The notes under the pieces were generated by a model that saw nothing but the letters and a program-made list of their open reading frames with translations, was not told the DNA's origin and made no database searches. DNA of 44,796 nt from the NCBI RefSeq assembly GCF_015356825.1, contig NZ_JAACYW010000068.1:1-44796 (forward strand), given 5' to 3'. Position numbers and translations under genes: made by a program. Shown here piece after piece: positions 1 through 7,561 of this stretch (its first letter is position 1; each line of letters opens with the position of its first letter). The DNA is from Catenulispora rubra (lineage in GTDB: Bacteria; Actinomycetota; Actinomycetes; Streptomycetales; Catenulisporaceae).

Positions 1-1383
1 GAGCAGCACCGGGCGCGCGGCGTGCAAGAGTTCGTACACGCGGCTGCCCCCGCTGCCCCCATCCACCGTCTTCAGCCCAGCATCAGGAACGCGCCGCCCC
101 GCCAACGGATGATCGCCCGCACCCGCGTACCGGATACCCAACGCCGTCAGCATGCCCCGCAGATGCCGATTCACATCATCGAACACGATCAGCGAAGCGA
201 ACACCTCGCGCAGCGCCTCAGTCTGCGGATCCGGGCGGCTCAGGGCAGCCTGCGCGCGCGTGTTGTGCAGGACGCGCTCGGCGACCGGGTGCCGCTCGGC
301 GTGGTACGTGTCCAGCAGCCCCTCCGGCGCCCGGCCGTTGAGCACCAGCCCGAGCTTCCAGCCGAGGTTCACCGCGTCCTGGACGCCCATGTTCAGCCCC
401 TGGCCGCCGGCCGGGAAGTGGATGTGCGCGGCGTCGCCGGCGAGCAGGATCCGCCCCTTGCGGTACTCGGCGGCCTGGCGCGCGGTGTCGTTGAAGCGGG
501 ACACCCAGCGCGGGTTGCGCATGCCGTGGTCGGTGCCGATGAGCTTGATCAGCGACGCCCGCAGCTGCTCGAACGTCACGGGCCCCTCGGGGTCGGTGAC
601 GTGGTCGTACTCCGACGTGATCACCCGGTGCCATCCCGGCTCGAAGTTGATCGCCGACCAGTGGCCGCCCTCGCCGCGCCCGCCCCAGACGTAGTCCTCG
701 GTCAGCTCGGGCAGCTCGACGTCGCCGATCAGCGAGGTCATCGTCGCCGCGGTGCCGGGGAAGTCGATGCCCGCCAGCTTGCGGACCACGCTGCGGCCGC
801 CGTCGCAGCCCACGAGATAGCGTGCACGCAGCTGCGGCCCCTGCCCCGCGTTCAGCTCGACAGTCACGCCGTCCGCGTCCTGCCGCACGCCGGTCACCTC
901 CGACGACCACCGCACCCGCAGCCCCAGCTCCGCAGCCCACTCCTCAAGCAGCCGCTCGATGACCGGCTGCAGGATGGTCAGCGGGTAGGGGTGCCGGGAC
1001 TCCGCCTCGTCGAACTCCAGGTACAGCCCGGAGAAGTGCCCCACCGGCTCCAGCCGTCCGGCCGCGAGGAAGCGGTCCAGGATCCCGCGCTGGTCCAACA
1101 CCTCCAGCGTGCGGGAGTGGATGCCGCCGGCCCGTGACTGGCCGGTCCGTTCGGCCAACCGCTCGACCACCGTCACGTCGGCCCCCGCCAGCCGCAGCTC
1201 GCAGGCGAGCATCAGGCCCGTCGGCCCGGCGCCCGCGATCACCACGTCCGTGTCCACCACATCGCCGTCCATGACATCGCCGTCCACCACATCGCCGTCC
1301 ACCACATCGCCGTCCACCACATCGCCGTCCATGACATCCGCGTCCATGCCGTCGGCGTCCGCGTCCATGCCGGTGTCTCGCAC
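1..1383 (-). CDS. FAD-dependent aromatic-type monooxygenase, 3' end beyond window
   Basis: A class A flavin monooxygenase (PHBH/RdmE-like fold) that would use FAD and NAD(P)H to hydroxylate a substrate. Seen: the reverse strand is open from 1383 to the window edge (461 codons). It has an N-terminal Rossmann motif VVIAGAGPTGLMLACELRL, a mid-protein VGCDGGRSVVRK motif and the FAD-binding GDAAHIHFPAGGQGLNMG motif. The C-terminus is missing. The GTG at 1383 is chosen because GAGGGAG lies 4 nt upstream; an in-frame ATG follows at 1368. Between the start and the Rossmann strand sits an unusual acidic repeat (D-G-D-V-V/M units) from 15-bp tandem repeats. It diverges from the P450 across a 281-nt region carrying a palindrome shared with other cluster promoters. 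Probably a tailoring or self-resistance enzyme of the cluster; the substrate is unknown. Confidence 0.9.
   Translation of the reverse strand, partial: MRDTGMDADADGMDADVMDGDVVDGDVVDGDVVDGDVMDGDVVDTDVVIAGAGPTGLMLACELRLAGADVTVVERLAERTGQSRAGGIHSRTLEVLDQRGILDRFLAAGRLEPVGHFSGLYLEFDEAESRHPYPLTILQPVIERLLEEWAAELGLRVRWSSEVTGVRQDADGVTVELNAGQGPQLRARYLVGCDGGRSVVRKLAGIDFPGTAATMTSLIGDVELPELTEDYVWGGRGEGGHWSAINFEPGWHRVITSEYDHVTDPEGPVTFEQLRASLIKLIGTDHGMRNPRWVSRFNDTARQAAEYRKGRILLAGDAAHIHFPAGGQGLNMGVQDAVNLGWKLGLVLNGRAPEGLLDTYHAERHPVAERVLHNTRAQAALSRPDPQTEALREVFASLIVFDDVNRHLRGMLTALGIRYAGAGDHPLAGRRVPDAGLKTVDGGSGGSRVYELLHAARPVLL
1246..1350. repeat. 15-bp in-frame tandem repeat, 7 units
   Basis: Five near-identical 15-bp units occupy 1261-1335 (ATCGCCGTCCACCAC or ending ATGAC on the plus strand), flanked by one diverged unit on each side. 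Read on the minus strand they encode repeating D-G-D-V-V/M pentapeptides at the N-terminus of the FAD monooxygenase, before its Rossmann fold. Confidence 0.95.
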
Positions 1384-1421
1384 GTAGCTCCCTCATGTCG
1401 GCCCGGGCCGTGTCCCGGCCG

Positions 1422-1439
1422 TGTCCCGTCGGCGGGACG
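1422..1439. promoter_or_regulatory. Putative cluster operator, site A
   Basis: TGTCCCGTCGGCGGGACG is an inverted repeat with 7-nt arms and a 4-nt centre. It lies 39 nt upstream of the FAD monooxygenase GTG and about 225 nt upstream of the P450. Near-identical 18-bp sequences occur at 9479-9496 and 35974-35991. A lone half-site TGTCCCG also lies at 1411-1417. That it binds a regulator is inferred from recurrence and position. Confidence 0.55.
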
Positions 1440-1544
1440 CTCGGCCGTCCCGCGCCCGCCTTTCGGCGCCATTCATTGGAATTGCCGGCCGGTATTAGAG
1501 TCAAGCCCGCGCCCGCAATGTCTATACCGATTCGGCAAGGCCTT

Positions 1545-1567
1545 CCCGGCCTGCGCCGGGCGTTTTT
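1545..1567 (+). promoter_or_regulatory. Terminator-like hairpin in P450 upstream region
   Basis: CCCGGC (1545-1550), a 4-nt loop and GCCGGG (1555-1560) are followed by CG and five T residues (1563-1567). A TTGACA hexamer follows at 1569-1574, but no good -10 box stands at 17-18 nt from it. It could be an attenuator in the P450 leader or an insulator between the divergent promoters. The stem is only 6 bp. Confidence 0.35.
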
Positions 1568-1664
1568 ATTGACAGCGGTCTTAATGGCAATCACGCTGGT
1601 TGCGGCGAAGCTCCACGCCCGTCAAAGCCCGTCATATATGCATGCCGTGAAATGAGGATGGTCC

Positions 1665-2870
1665 ATGGGTGAAGCCCTTCACGCCGTCGAGACGATGATG
1701 CTGGAGCGCAGGCCCGGCTGCCCCTTCGACCCGCCGGCGGAGCTGCTCGAAGCCCGCGGCCACGGCCCGGTCAGCAGCTTCACCTTCCCCGGCGACGTCC
1801 CCGCCTACGTGATCACCGGCTACGACGAGGTCCGCGCGGTCCTGGTCGACCCGCGCTTCAGCGCCCGCAAGGAGCTGATGCTCGACCTGTCCATGGACAT
1901 CACCGGCTGGGACCCGCCGCCGGCGACGCCCGGCGAGATGGTCTTCATGGACGAGCCCCTGCACGGACGCTATCGCAAGCCCCTGACGAGCAGGCTGACC
2001 CCGCGCCGGATCCGGCAGCTCACCGAGCGCGTCGAGCAGATCACCGCCGAGTGCCTGGACGCCATGGAGGCGGCCGGACCGCCGGCCGAGCTGGTGAGCG
2101 CGTTCGCCAAGCCCATCCCCACCATCATGATCTGCGAGCTGCTGGGGGTCCCGTACGAGGAGCGCGAGTACTTCCAGGAACAGGTCGACCAGTTCCTCGG
2201 CGGCGAGGCCAGCACCGAGGAGCAGATGACGGCCTTCGCCGCGGCCCACAAGTACTTCGCGGAGCTGGTCCTCGCCAAGCGCGCACACCCCACCGACGAC
2301 ATCCTCAGCGACCTGACCGAGACCGACCTCACCAACGAGGACCTGAAGGGCATCAGCTTCTTCACGATGTCGGCCGGGTTCGACACCACCGCGAACACCC
2401 TGGCGCTGAGTGCCTTCGCGCTGCTGCAGAACCCGGAGCAACTGGCCGTGCTGCGCGACGAACCGGAGTTCGCCGAGGGCGCCGTGGACGAGCTGCTGCG
2501 CTACACGACCGTCGCCAAGACGTTCATGCGCAGGGCGATGGAGGACGTGGAAGTGGGCGGCGTGCTCATCAAAGCCGGCACCGTCGTCGTCCTGTCCTAC
2601 AACACCGCCAACCGCGACCCCGAGCGCTTCCCCGATCCCCAAAAGCTCGACCTGCGCCGCAAGGCCGTCAGCCACCTGGCCTTCGGACACGGCAGCCACA
2701 AGTGCGTGGGCCAGCAGCTGGCCCGCATGGAGCTGCGCATCGCGCTGACCGGCCTGTTCAACCGCTTCCCCACACTGCGCCTGGCCGTGCCGGTCGAGGA
2801 GATCGGCCTGCGCCCGGACACCGCGGCGGTCTACGGGATGACGAGCCTCCCGGTCACCTGGGACGCCTGA
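1665..2870 (+). CDS. Cytochrome P450
   Basis: A bacterial class I P450 of 401 aa, the usual length, expected to be soluble and fed by ferredoxin. Seen: the I-helix oxygen-activation motif AGFDTT at residues 237-242, the K-helix E276-x-x-R279 pair, and the heme loop FGHGSHKCVGQ with the proximal cysteine at C347. The ATG at 1665 follows a GAGGAT Shine-Dalgarno site; ATG codons at residues 11-12 are weaker alternatives. No ferredoxin or reductase gene is in the window. Its place beside the FAD monooxygenase and just before NRPS1 points to oxidation of the peptide or of a carrier-bound amino acid. CYP family and substrate cannot be told from the sequence by eye. Confidence 0.95.
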   Translation: MGEALHAVETMMLERRPGCPFDPPAELLEARGHGPVSSFTFPGDVPAYVITGYDEVRAVLVDPRFSARKELMLDLSMDITGWDPPPATPGEMVFMDEPLHGRYRKPLTSRLTPRRIRQLTERVEQITAECLDAMEAAGPPAELVSAFAKPIPTIMICELLGVPYEEREYFQEQVDQFLGGEASTEEQMTAFAAAHKYFAELVLAKRAHPTDDILSDLTETDLTNEDLKGISFFTMSAGFDTTANTLALSAFALLQNPEQLAVLRDEPEFAEGAVDELLRYTTVAKTFMRRAMEDVEVGGVLIKAGTVVVLSYNTANRDPERFPDPQKLDLRRKAVSHLAFGHGSHKCVGQQLARMELRIALTGLFNRFPTLRLAVPVEEIGLRPDTAAVYGMTSLPVTWDA

Positions 2871-2909
2871 GGGCTGCGCGCGATCCATCGCAGTTCTTTC
2901 CTGGGCTTG

Positions 2910-2954
2910 AACTCATGAACTCTCAACTCATGAACTCTGAACTCATGAACTCTT
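2910..2954 (+). repeat. Triple perfect 15-bp tandem repeat upstream of NRPS1
   Basis: AACTCATGAACTCT plus one variable base (C, G, T) repeats three times at 2910-2924, 2925-2939 and 2940-2954, directly before the NRPS1 ribosome binding site. It is much more A+T rich than its surroundings. It also encodes the short ORF described separately. Confidence 0.95.
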
Positions 2955-2956
2955 GA
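2915..2956 (+). CDS. Possible 13-aa leader peptide (repeat-encoded)
   Basis: The triple repeat contains ATG in each unit, all in one frame, giving MNSQLMNSELMNS followed by TGA at 2954-2956, 18 nt before the NRPS1 GTG. There is no clear Shine-Dalgarno site before the first ATG, so translation is uncertain. It might act as a leader affecting initiation at NRPS1 or be a by-product of the repeat. Confidence 0.3.
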   Translation: MNSQLMNSELMNS

Positions 2957-2974
2957 TACCGAGGGGTTGATCCG

Positions 2975-5900
2975 GTGCGTTCGTTCGAGGCGTCGTCTGC
3001 GCATAAGGGATTGTGGTTGGCGCAGAAACTCTCCGCCGACGCGTTGAACCACGCGCTGACCATGTGGGATGTCGAAGGTGACTTGGACCCGACGGTCATG
3101 GAGTCCGCCTTCCGGCAGGTGCTGAACGAGGCCGAAGTACTGCGCGTCACCTTCGCCGACGACGGCAGCGGGCTGCGCATGGTCCCCCGGGAGTTGGGGG
3201 ATTGGCAGCCCTTCTTCCTGGACGTCGCCGACGCCGCCGATCCCCAGCAGGCGGCCCGCGACGCGCTGGCCGAGATGATCAGACAGCCCTTCGACCTGGA
3301 GCGCGATCTGCTGTTCCGGCTCGGCGTGGTCAAGCTCGCCCCGGCCCGCTCCCTGGTCGTCATCGCCTACCACCACCTGATATCCGACGGCTTCGGCGCG
3401 GCCGGCCTGCTGTCGCACCGCCTCGCCGAGGTGTACACGGCGCTGGCACGCGGATCCGCGGTACCCGAGCCGCAGCATGCGTGGGACGCCGGCTCGTTCG
3501 CGGCCATCGCCACCGAGTACCACGCCTCGCGCAGGTTCACCGACGACAAGACCTTCTGGCGCGACTATCTGAAGGCCGCTCCCGCACCCGCGCGGGTTCC
3601 GCGCATCGCGCTGTCCGAGGCCGAGCAGACCGCGCTCAGCGTCCCGATCGACGACGCCGACCGCTGGTCTGAGCTGGCCGGCGCGATCGGCGTGGTGAGC
3701 CGGACGCTCACGGTGCCGCGCGCCGAGGCCGACGCGTGGCGCGAGGCCGCGAAGTCGATGGGGGTGTGGCTGTCCTCGATGGTGACCGCGGCCGCGGCCG
3801 TGTACTTCCGGCAGCGCTGCGATCTTCCGGAGTTCCTGCTGTCCCTGGCCGTGGGCAACCGATCCGGCGCCGCCGGCCGGACGCCGGGCCTGGCGGTGAA
3901 CGTGGTGCCGGTCCGCGTCGAGGTCCCGCTGAGCGCGACCTTCGCCGAGGTCGCCGAAGCCGTCGGCGACCAGACCTTCGACATCTTCGACCACACGGCG
4001 TGCCACTACTCGGAGATCCAGCAGGCCGCCGGCACCGCCCCGGCCGACCGCGCCAGCTTCGGCGCCGTCATGAACATCATCGAGTTCGCCGACCGCCTGG
4101 ACTTCGCGGGCTGCCCGGCGCGTGCTTTCGGGGGGATCAACGGGGTCTTCAACGAGCTGTCGTTCAGCGTCGGGACCGACGGGAGCCCCGACAGCGACCT
4201 GTACTTCCGGCTCGACGCGCCCGAGGGCCTGTACTCGCGCGCTGAGCTGAGGGTCATCGGGACCGAGCTGATCGCGGTCATCAGGGCCCTGACCAAGGCT
4301 GATCCGGGGCTGCCGGTCGGTGCGCTGGACGTCCTCGACGGCGCCGAGCGGGACCGGGTGCTGACGGCCCCGAACGACACCGCCGTGCCGCTGCCGGAGC
4401 TGACCGTCCCCGAGCTGTTCGCGCTCCAGGCGCAGCGAACCCCCGAGACCGACGCGCTGGTCTCCTGGGCCTCGGCGGTCTCCTACCGGGAGCTGGACGC
4501 GCGCTCCACCCGCCTGGCCGGCGCGCTGCGGAGCCGGGGCGTCGGACCCGAGACGCTGGTGGCGGTGGCGCTGCCGCGCTCGGTGGATCTGGCCGTCGCG
4601 TTGCTGGGGGTGCTGAAGGCGGGCGGCGCCTATCTGCCGATCGACCCGGAGCGGCCGGTCGAGGCGGTCAAGCCGGTGGTCGGTGACTGCCCGGTGCACG
4701 CGCTGCTGACCGACGCCGCGACCGCGGACGGGCTCGCTCCCGAGCTGGGAGTCCCGGCGATCGTGCTCGGCCAGGTGCTGTCGCAGGACTCTGATGCCAC
4801 CGGCGACGGTGACGGTGTCGGCGACGACGGTCCACAGGCCTCGGCTTCGCAGCACCCGGACAACCTGATGGCCGTGCTCTACGGCCGCGGATCGCCCGGC
4901 GGGACCGCCGCCGTCGCGATGACGCACCGGAACATGCAGCGGCTGGTCCTGGACCGCCGCTGGCAGGAGGGCGGCGAAGCCGCGGTGCTGTGGCACTCGC
5001 CGCACACCTTCGACGCGCTCGCCCTCGAACTGTGGACCCCACTGCTGACCGGCGGCCGCGTGGTCGTGGCCCCGCCCGGCGCGCTGGACCCCGACGACCT
5101 GGCGGAGGATCGGACGCCGGACGACGTCAGCTCGCTGTGGCTGTCCGCCGGACAGTTCTGCGCGATCGCGGCGGACCGTCCCGAACGGCTGGTCGGGGTG
5201 CGCGAGGTGTGGACCGGTGCGGACCGCGTGCCCGCGGCCGCGGTGCGACGCGTGCGGACGGCCTGCCCCGACCTGACGATCGTCACCGGCCACGGTCCGA
5301 CCGAGGCGGCCGTGCTCGCCGCGTCCTACCGCGTGGCGGCGGACGCAGCGGTGCCTACAGGCATGATCGGCGGTCCTGTGGACAACACCGCCGTCTACGT
5401 GCTGGGCCCCGGGCTGGCACCGGTCCCGGTCGGCGTGACCGGAGAGCTGTACGTGGCCGGGCCCGGCGTGGCGCGCGGCTATCCCGGACGGTCCGCGCAC
5501 ACCGCGGAGCGCTTCGTCCCCTGTCCGTTCGGCACGCCCGGTGCCCGGATGTACCGGACCGGAGACCGGGTCCGGTGGGTCGCCGACGGAGAAGGCCCCG
5601 CCCGGCTGGAGTACGTGGGCCGAGCCGGTGCGCGGGTGGAAGTGCGCGGACACGCGGTCGAGGTGGCAGAGGTCGAAGAAACGCTGGCCGAGCATGCCGG
5701 GCTCGCGCACGCGCTGGTGGCCGGCGTGCGGGACCCCTCCGGCCGGCAGTGCCTGGCGGCCTACGTGGTCCCGGCGGCCGGCAAGGCCGGCGCGGCCGGC
5801 GCGAGCACCGGCGAAGGCGCGCGCGGTGGTGAGGGCGAGGGCGCGCGCCGCGATGCGGACCACACCGGTCCGTCGAGCGAGGAACTGCGCCGCTTCGCCG

Positions 5901-6310
5901 CCGAGCGGCTGCCCGAGTACCTGGTGCCGTCGGTCTTCGTCGTGTTGGACGCCCTGCCGCTGACCGCCGGCGGCCGGGTGGACCGGGCGTCGCTGCCGGA
6001 GCCCGAGTTCGGCGGCCCGGGGTACCGGGCGCCGCGCAACGACACCGAGCGGATCCTGGCCGAGGTGTTCGCCGAGGCGCTGGACGTGGAGCGGGTGGGC
6101 ATCGACGAGGACTTCTTCGACCTCGGCGGCAACTCGCTGCGGGCGATCCGGCTGGTCGGCCTCGTCCGCTCGGAGCTGAACCAGGAGCTGTCGATCCGCA
6201 CGCTGTTCGCGGTCCGGACCATCACCGGCCTGTCGGAGATGTGGACCAGCCTCGCGCAGTCCAGCCGGCCTGCTCTGCGCCGGCGGACGAAGGACGGCGA
6301 AGTCCTCTAG
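2975..6310 (+). CDS. NRPS module C-A-PCP with degenerate adenylation domain (NRPS1)
   Basis: 1111 aa. C domain at residues 1-440, with intact HHLISDG at 133 and an EntF-like N-terminus (KGLWLAQKLS); A domain at about 455-1005; PCP with the pantetheine serine at S1054 in GGNSL. The A domain looks dead. Core A3, normally YTSGSTGxPKG, reads LYGRGSPGGTAAVAMTH (635 on), losing the lysine and the TG(S)TG loop. Core A10, normally NGKVDR, reads GGRVDR, so the catalytic lysine is R1001; A8 reads GRAGARVEVRG. The frame is intact, so this is not a simple frameshift. The GTG start has GAGGGG 8 nt upstream. The tail RPALRRRTKDGEVL resembles those of NRPS2 and NRPS3 and fits donation to NRPS2. How the PCP is loaded is unknown; trans loading is possible. 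Confidence 0.93.
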   Translation: MRSFEASSAHKGLWLAQKLSADALNHALTMWDVEGDLDPTVMESAFRQVLNEAEVLRVTFADDGSGLRMVPRELGDWQPFFLDVADAADPQQAARDALAEMIRQPFDLERDLLFRLGVVKLAPARSLVVIAYHHLISDGFGAAGLLSHRLAEVYTALARGSAVPEPQHAWDAGSFAAIATEYHASRRFTDDKTFWRDYLKAAPAPARVPRIALSEAEQTALSVPIDDADRWSELAGAIGVVSRTLTVPRAEADAWREAAKSMGVWLSSMVTAAAAVYFRQRCDLPEFLLSLAVGNRSGAAGRTPGLAVNVVPVRVEVPLSATFAEVAEAVGDQTFDIFDHTACHYSEIQQAAGTAPADRASFGAVMNIIEFADRLDFAGCPARAFGGINGVFNELSFSVGTDGSPDSDLYFRLDAPEGLYSRAELRVIGTELIAVIRALTKADPGLPVGALDVLDGAERDRVLTAPNDTAVPLPELTVPELFALQAQRTPETDALVSWASAVSYRELDARSTRLAGALRSRGVGPETLVAVALPRSVDLAVALLGVLKAGGAYLPIDPERPVEAVKPVVGDCPVHALLTDAATADGLAPELGVPAIVLGQVLSQDSDATGDGDGVGDDGPQASASQHPDNLMAVLYGRGSPGGTAAVAMTHRNMQRLVLDRRWQEGGEAAVLWHSPHTFDALALELWTPLLTGGRVVVAPPGALDPDDLAEDRTPDDVSSLWLSAGQFCAIAADRPERLVGVREVWTGADRVPAAAVRRVRTACPDLTIVTGHGPTEAAVLAASYRVAADAAVPTGMIGGPVDNTAVYVLGPGLAPVPVGVTGELYVAGPGVARGYPGRSAHTAERFVPCPFGTPGARMYRTGDRVRWVADGEGPARLEYVGRAGARVEVRGHAVEVAEVEETLAEHAGLAHALVAGVRDPSGRQCLAAYVVPAAGKAGAAGASTGEGARGGEGEGARRDADHTGPSSEELRRFAAERLPEYLVPSVFVVLDALPLTAGGRVDRASLPEPEFGGPGYRAPRNDTERILAEVFAEALDVERVGIDEDFFDLGGNSLRAIRLVGLVRSELNQELSIRTLFAVRTITGLSEMWTSLAQSSRPALRRRTKDGEVL

Positions 6311-6348
6311 AGCCTGGTCGGCGGCGGGTTGTTGTCCGCTTCCCCCGC

Positions 6349-6388
6349 CCACTACTCCGTGATACTGTGTAGTGGTACTCAGCACTAC
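6349..6388. promoter_or_regulatory. Triple half-site operator upstream of padR
   Basis: Three alternating half-sites: CCACTAC (6349-6355), GTAGTGG (6369-6375) and CACTAC (6383-6388). The first and second form an inverted repeat with a 13-nt spacer, the second and third an inverted repeat with an 8-nt spacer. They end 24 nt before the padR ATG. PadR proteins commonly repress their own promoters, so autoregulation is inferred. Confidence 0.55.
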
Positions 6389-6412
6389 TAAGTACTGGGA
6401 GGAGGGCTCGCG

Positions 6413-6739
6413 ATGGACGATCTGACAGAGATGCTGAAGGGCACGCTCGAGGGCTGTGTTCTCCAGATCATCGGTAACGAGGAGACGTACGGCTACGCCA
6501 TCACCCGTCGGCTGAACGATCTCGGCTTCCCCGATGTCGTCGAGGGCACGACCTACACGATCCTGGTCCGGCTGGAGAAGAACGGGCTGGTCGAGGTGAC
6601 CAAGCGGCCGTCGGCACAGGGCCCGCCGCGGAAGTTCTTCGCGCTCAACGACGCCGGGCGCGCGGAGCTGGCGAGGTTCTGGGCGAAATGGGAGTACCTC
6701 TCGTCGCGCATCAACACACTGAAGGAGGGCAGCCGATGA
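6413..6739 (+). CDS. PadR-family transcriptional regulator
   Basis: 108 aa, the typical length of a small PadR repressor. The N-terminal winged helix shows the family pattern LEGCVLQIIGNEETYGYAI, then PDVVEGTTYTILVRLEKNGLVE, then PPRKFFALNDAGRAELARF. A short C-terminal helix would form the dimer interface. GGGAGGAGGG precedes the ATG. It heads an operon with two DUF1048 proteins and an ABC exporter; its stop overlaps the next start (ATGA). PadR repressors in such operons usually sense the exported drug and derepress the pump. That role is inferred here. The triple CACTAC/GTAGTG sites upstream are its likely operator. Less likely, it also controls the NRPS genes, since no such site was seen at their promoters. 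Confidence 0.92.
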   Translation: MDDLTEMLKGTLEGCVLQIIGNEETYGYAITRRLNDLGFPDVVEGTTYTILVRLEKNGLVEVTKRPSAQGPPRKFFALNDAGRAELARFWAKWEYLSSRINTLKEGSR

Positions 6740-7092
6740 AGTTCTGGGAGAACGTCACAGGCGGTGACCTGTCCAGGGAATGGAAGGGCTTCGAGGCCCG
6801 CGCCAAGGCGCTGCCGGCCGACTACCGGGCCGGATACGAACGGATCGTGGAGGTCCTGCTGCCCCGCGGGGATTTCTCCGGGCGCAGCCTGATGCCGGTC
6901 CTCGACGGCGTCCTGGGCCTGCTGGAGGAGTCGGCGGCCGAAGGGCTGGGCATCGCGGAGGTGCTCGGCGACGACGTCGAGGGCTTCGCCGTGGCCCTGG
7001 TCGGCGGCGAACGGGCCCGGTCCTATCGCGACAAGTGGCGCGAGCAGTTGAACCAGGACGTCGCCAAGAAGCTGAGCCGGCTGGGAGGCTGA
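6736..7092 (+). CDS. DUF1048 family protein
   Basis: 118 aa, helical, no signal peptide or membrane segment. It matches the DUF1048 pattern: an N-terminal amphipathic stretch, a central ALPADYRAGYERIVEVLL motif, and a C-terminal SYRDKWREQLN helix. This family is habitually encoded beside PadR regulators and ABC transporters; its biochemical role is not established. The start at 6736 overlaps the padR stop and has AAGGAGGG upstream; an extension to 6688 stays open but would overlap padR by 52 nt. It is homologous in layout to the next gene, suggesting a tandem duplication. Confidence 0.8.
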   Translation: MKFWENVTGGDLSREWKGFEARAKALPADYRAGYERIVEVLLPRGDFSGRSLMPVLDGVLGLLEESAAEGLGIAEVLGDDVEGFAVALVGGERARSYRDKWREQLNQDVAKKLSRLGG

Positions 7093-7093
7093 C

Positions 7094-7399
7094 ATGGGCA
7101 TCCAGGACATTCTTGAGGGCAAGAAGCAGTGGCGGGCCCACGTCGCGCGGGTGAACGCGCTGCCGCCGGACTACCGCATCGTCTACAAGGAGATGCAGAA
7201 GTACCTCTTCAAGGTGGGGCCGGTCGACCTGGAGGACGGGAACCTGCTCTCCGGGATCGTCGACTTCTTCGAAGAGGGGGTCGCGGCCGGCAAGGGAGTC
7301 CTCGAACTCACCGGCCCGGACGTCGCCGCCTTCACCGACAACCTGATCAAGGACTCGCAGACCCACGCCGACGTCTACCGCGAGTCCCAGGGCGGCTAG
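7094..7399 (+). CDS. DUF1048 family protein, second copy
   Basis: 101 aa, starting 1 nt after the stop of the first DUF1048 gene, with a GGGAGG site. It shares the ALPPDYRIVYKEMQKYLF motif and the overall helical layout with its neighbour (ALPADYRAGYERIVEVLL). It ends in ADVYRESQGG where the first copy has SYRDKWREQLN. Function is unknown. Its place between the PadR regulator and the ABC transporter suggests a part in sensing or transport. Confidence 0.8.
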   Translation: MGIQDILEGKKQWRAHVARVNALPPDYRIVYKEMQKYLFKVGPVDLEDGNLLSGIVDFFEEGVAAGKGVLELTGPDVAAFTDNLIKDSQTHADVYRESQGG

Positions 7400-7445
7400 T
7401 AACGGCGGCTGGTAACGCCCTAACGCCCGCCGAGACGACCGTCTG

Positions 7446-7474
7446 CGCGCTGCTCGCTGGAATCGAGCAGCGCG
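7446..7474 (+). promoter_or_regulatory. 11-bp perfect hairpin between DUF1048 and ABC genes
   Basis: CGCGCTGCTCG, a 7-nt loop and CGAGCAGCGCG form a perfect stem-loop inside the 245-nt gap before the ABC genes. It lacks a T-run, so it is not a standard terminator. It may stabilise or process the mRNA between the regulator and pump halves of the operon. Confidence 0.45.
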
Positions 7475-7561
7475 GCCTCGGCGTGCATCAAAGAGGTTCT
7501 GCGGGGCTTGGAGCTCCCTGCCAGAACAGGTCGAACGCTCCGGCGAGGAGGGGGCCACGAC

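Noticed and set aside
22..1137. Long plus-strand frame at the left edge
   Set aside because: It is antisense to the FAD monooxygenase, whose motifs are all on the minus strand.
1246..1350. CRISPR-like array
   Set aside because: Units are contiguous 15-bp repeats with no spacers and are in frame in a coding sequence; no cas genes nearby.
4862..6000. NRPS1 A-domain degeneration as a frameshift error
   Set aside because: The frame stays open and the motifs before and after (A4-A7, PCP) are read in the same frame, so the altered A3 and A10 are substitutions.
2831..6385. A 1184-codon open frame on the minus strand opposite NRPS1, and similar long antisense frames opposite NRPS2-4 (e.g. 16102-20265, 28495-33216)
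   Set aside because: They mirror G/C-ending codons of the real genes, have no recognisable domains and are rich in H, R, G and Q; typical shadows in high-G+C DNA.
6688..7092. Longer start for the first DUF1048 protein
   Set aside because: It would overlap padR by 52 nt and lacks a ribosome site; the ATG at 6736 has AAGGAGGG.
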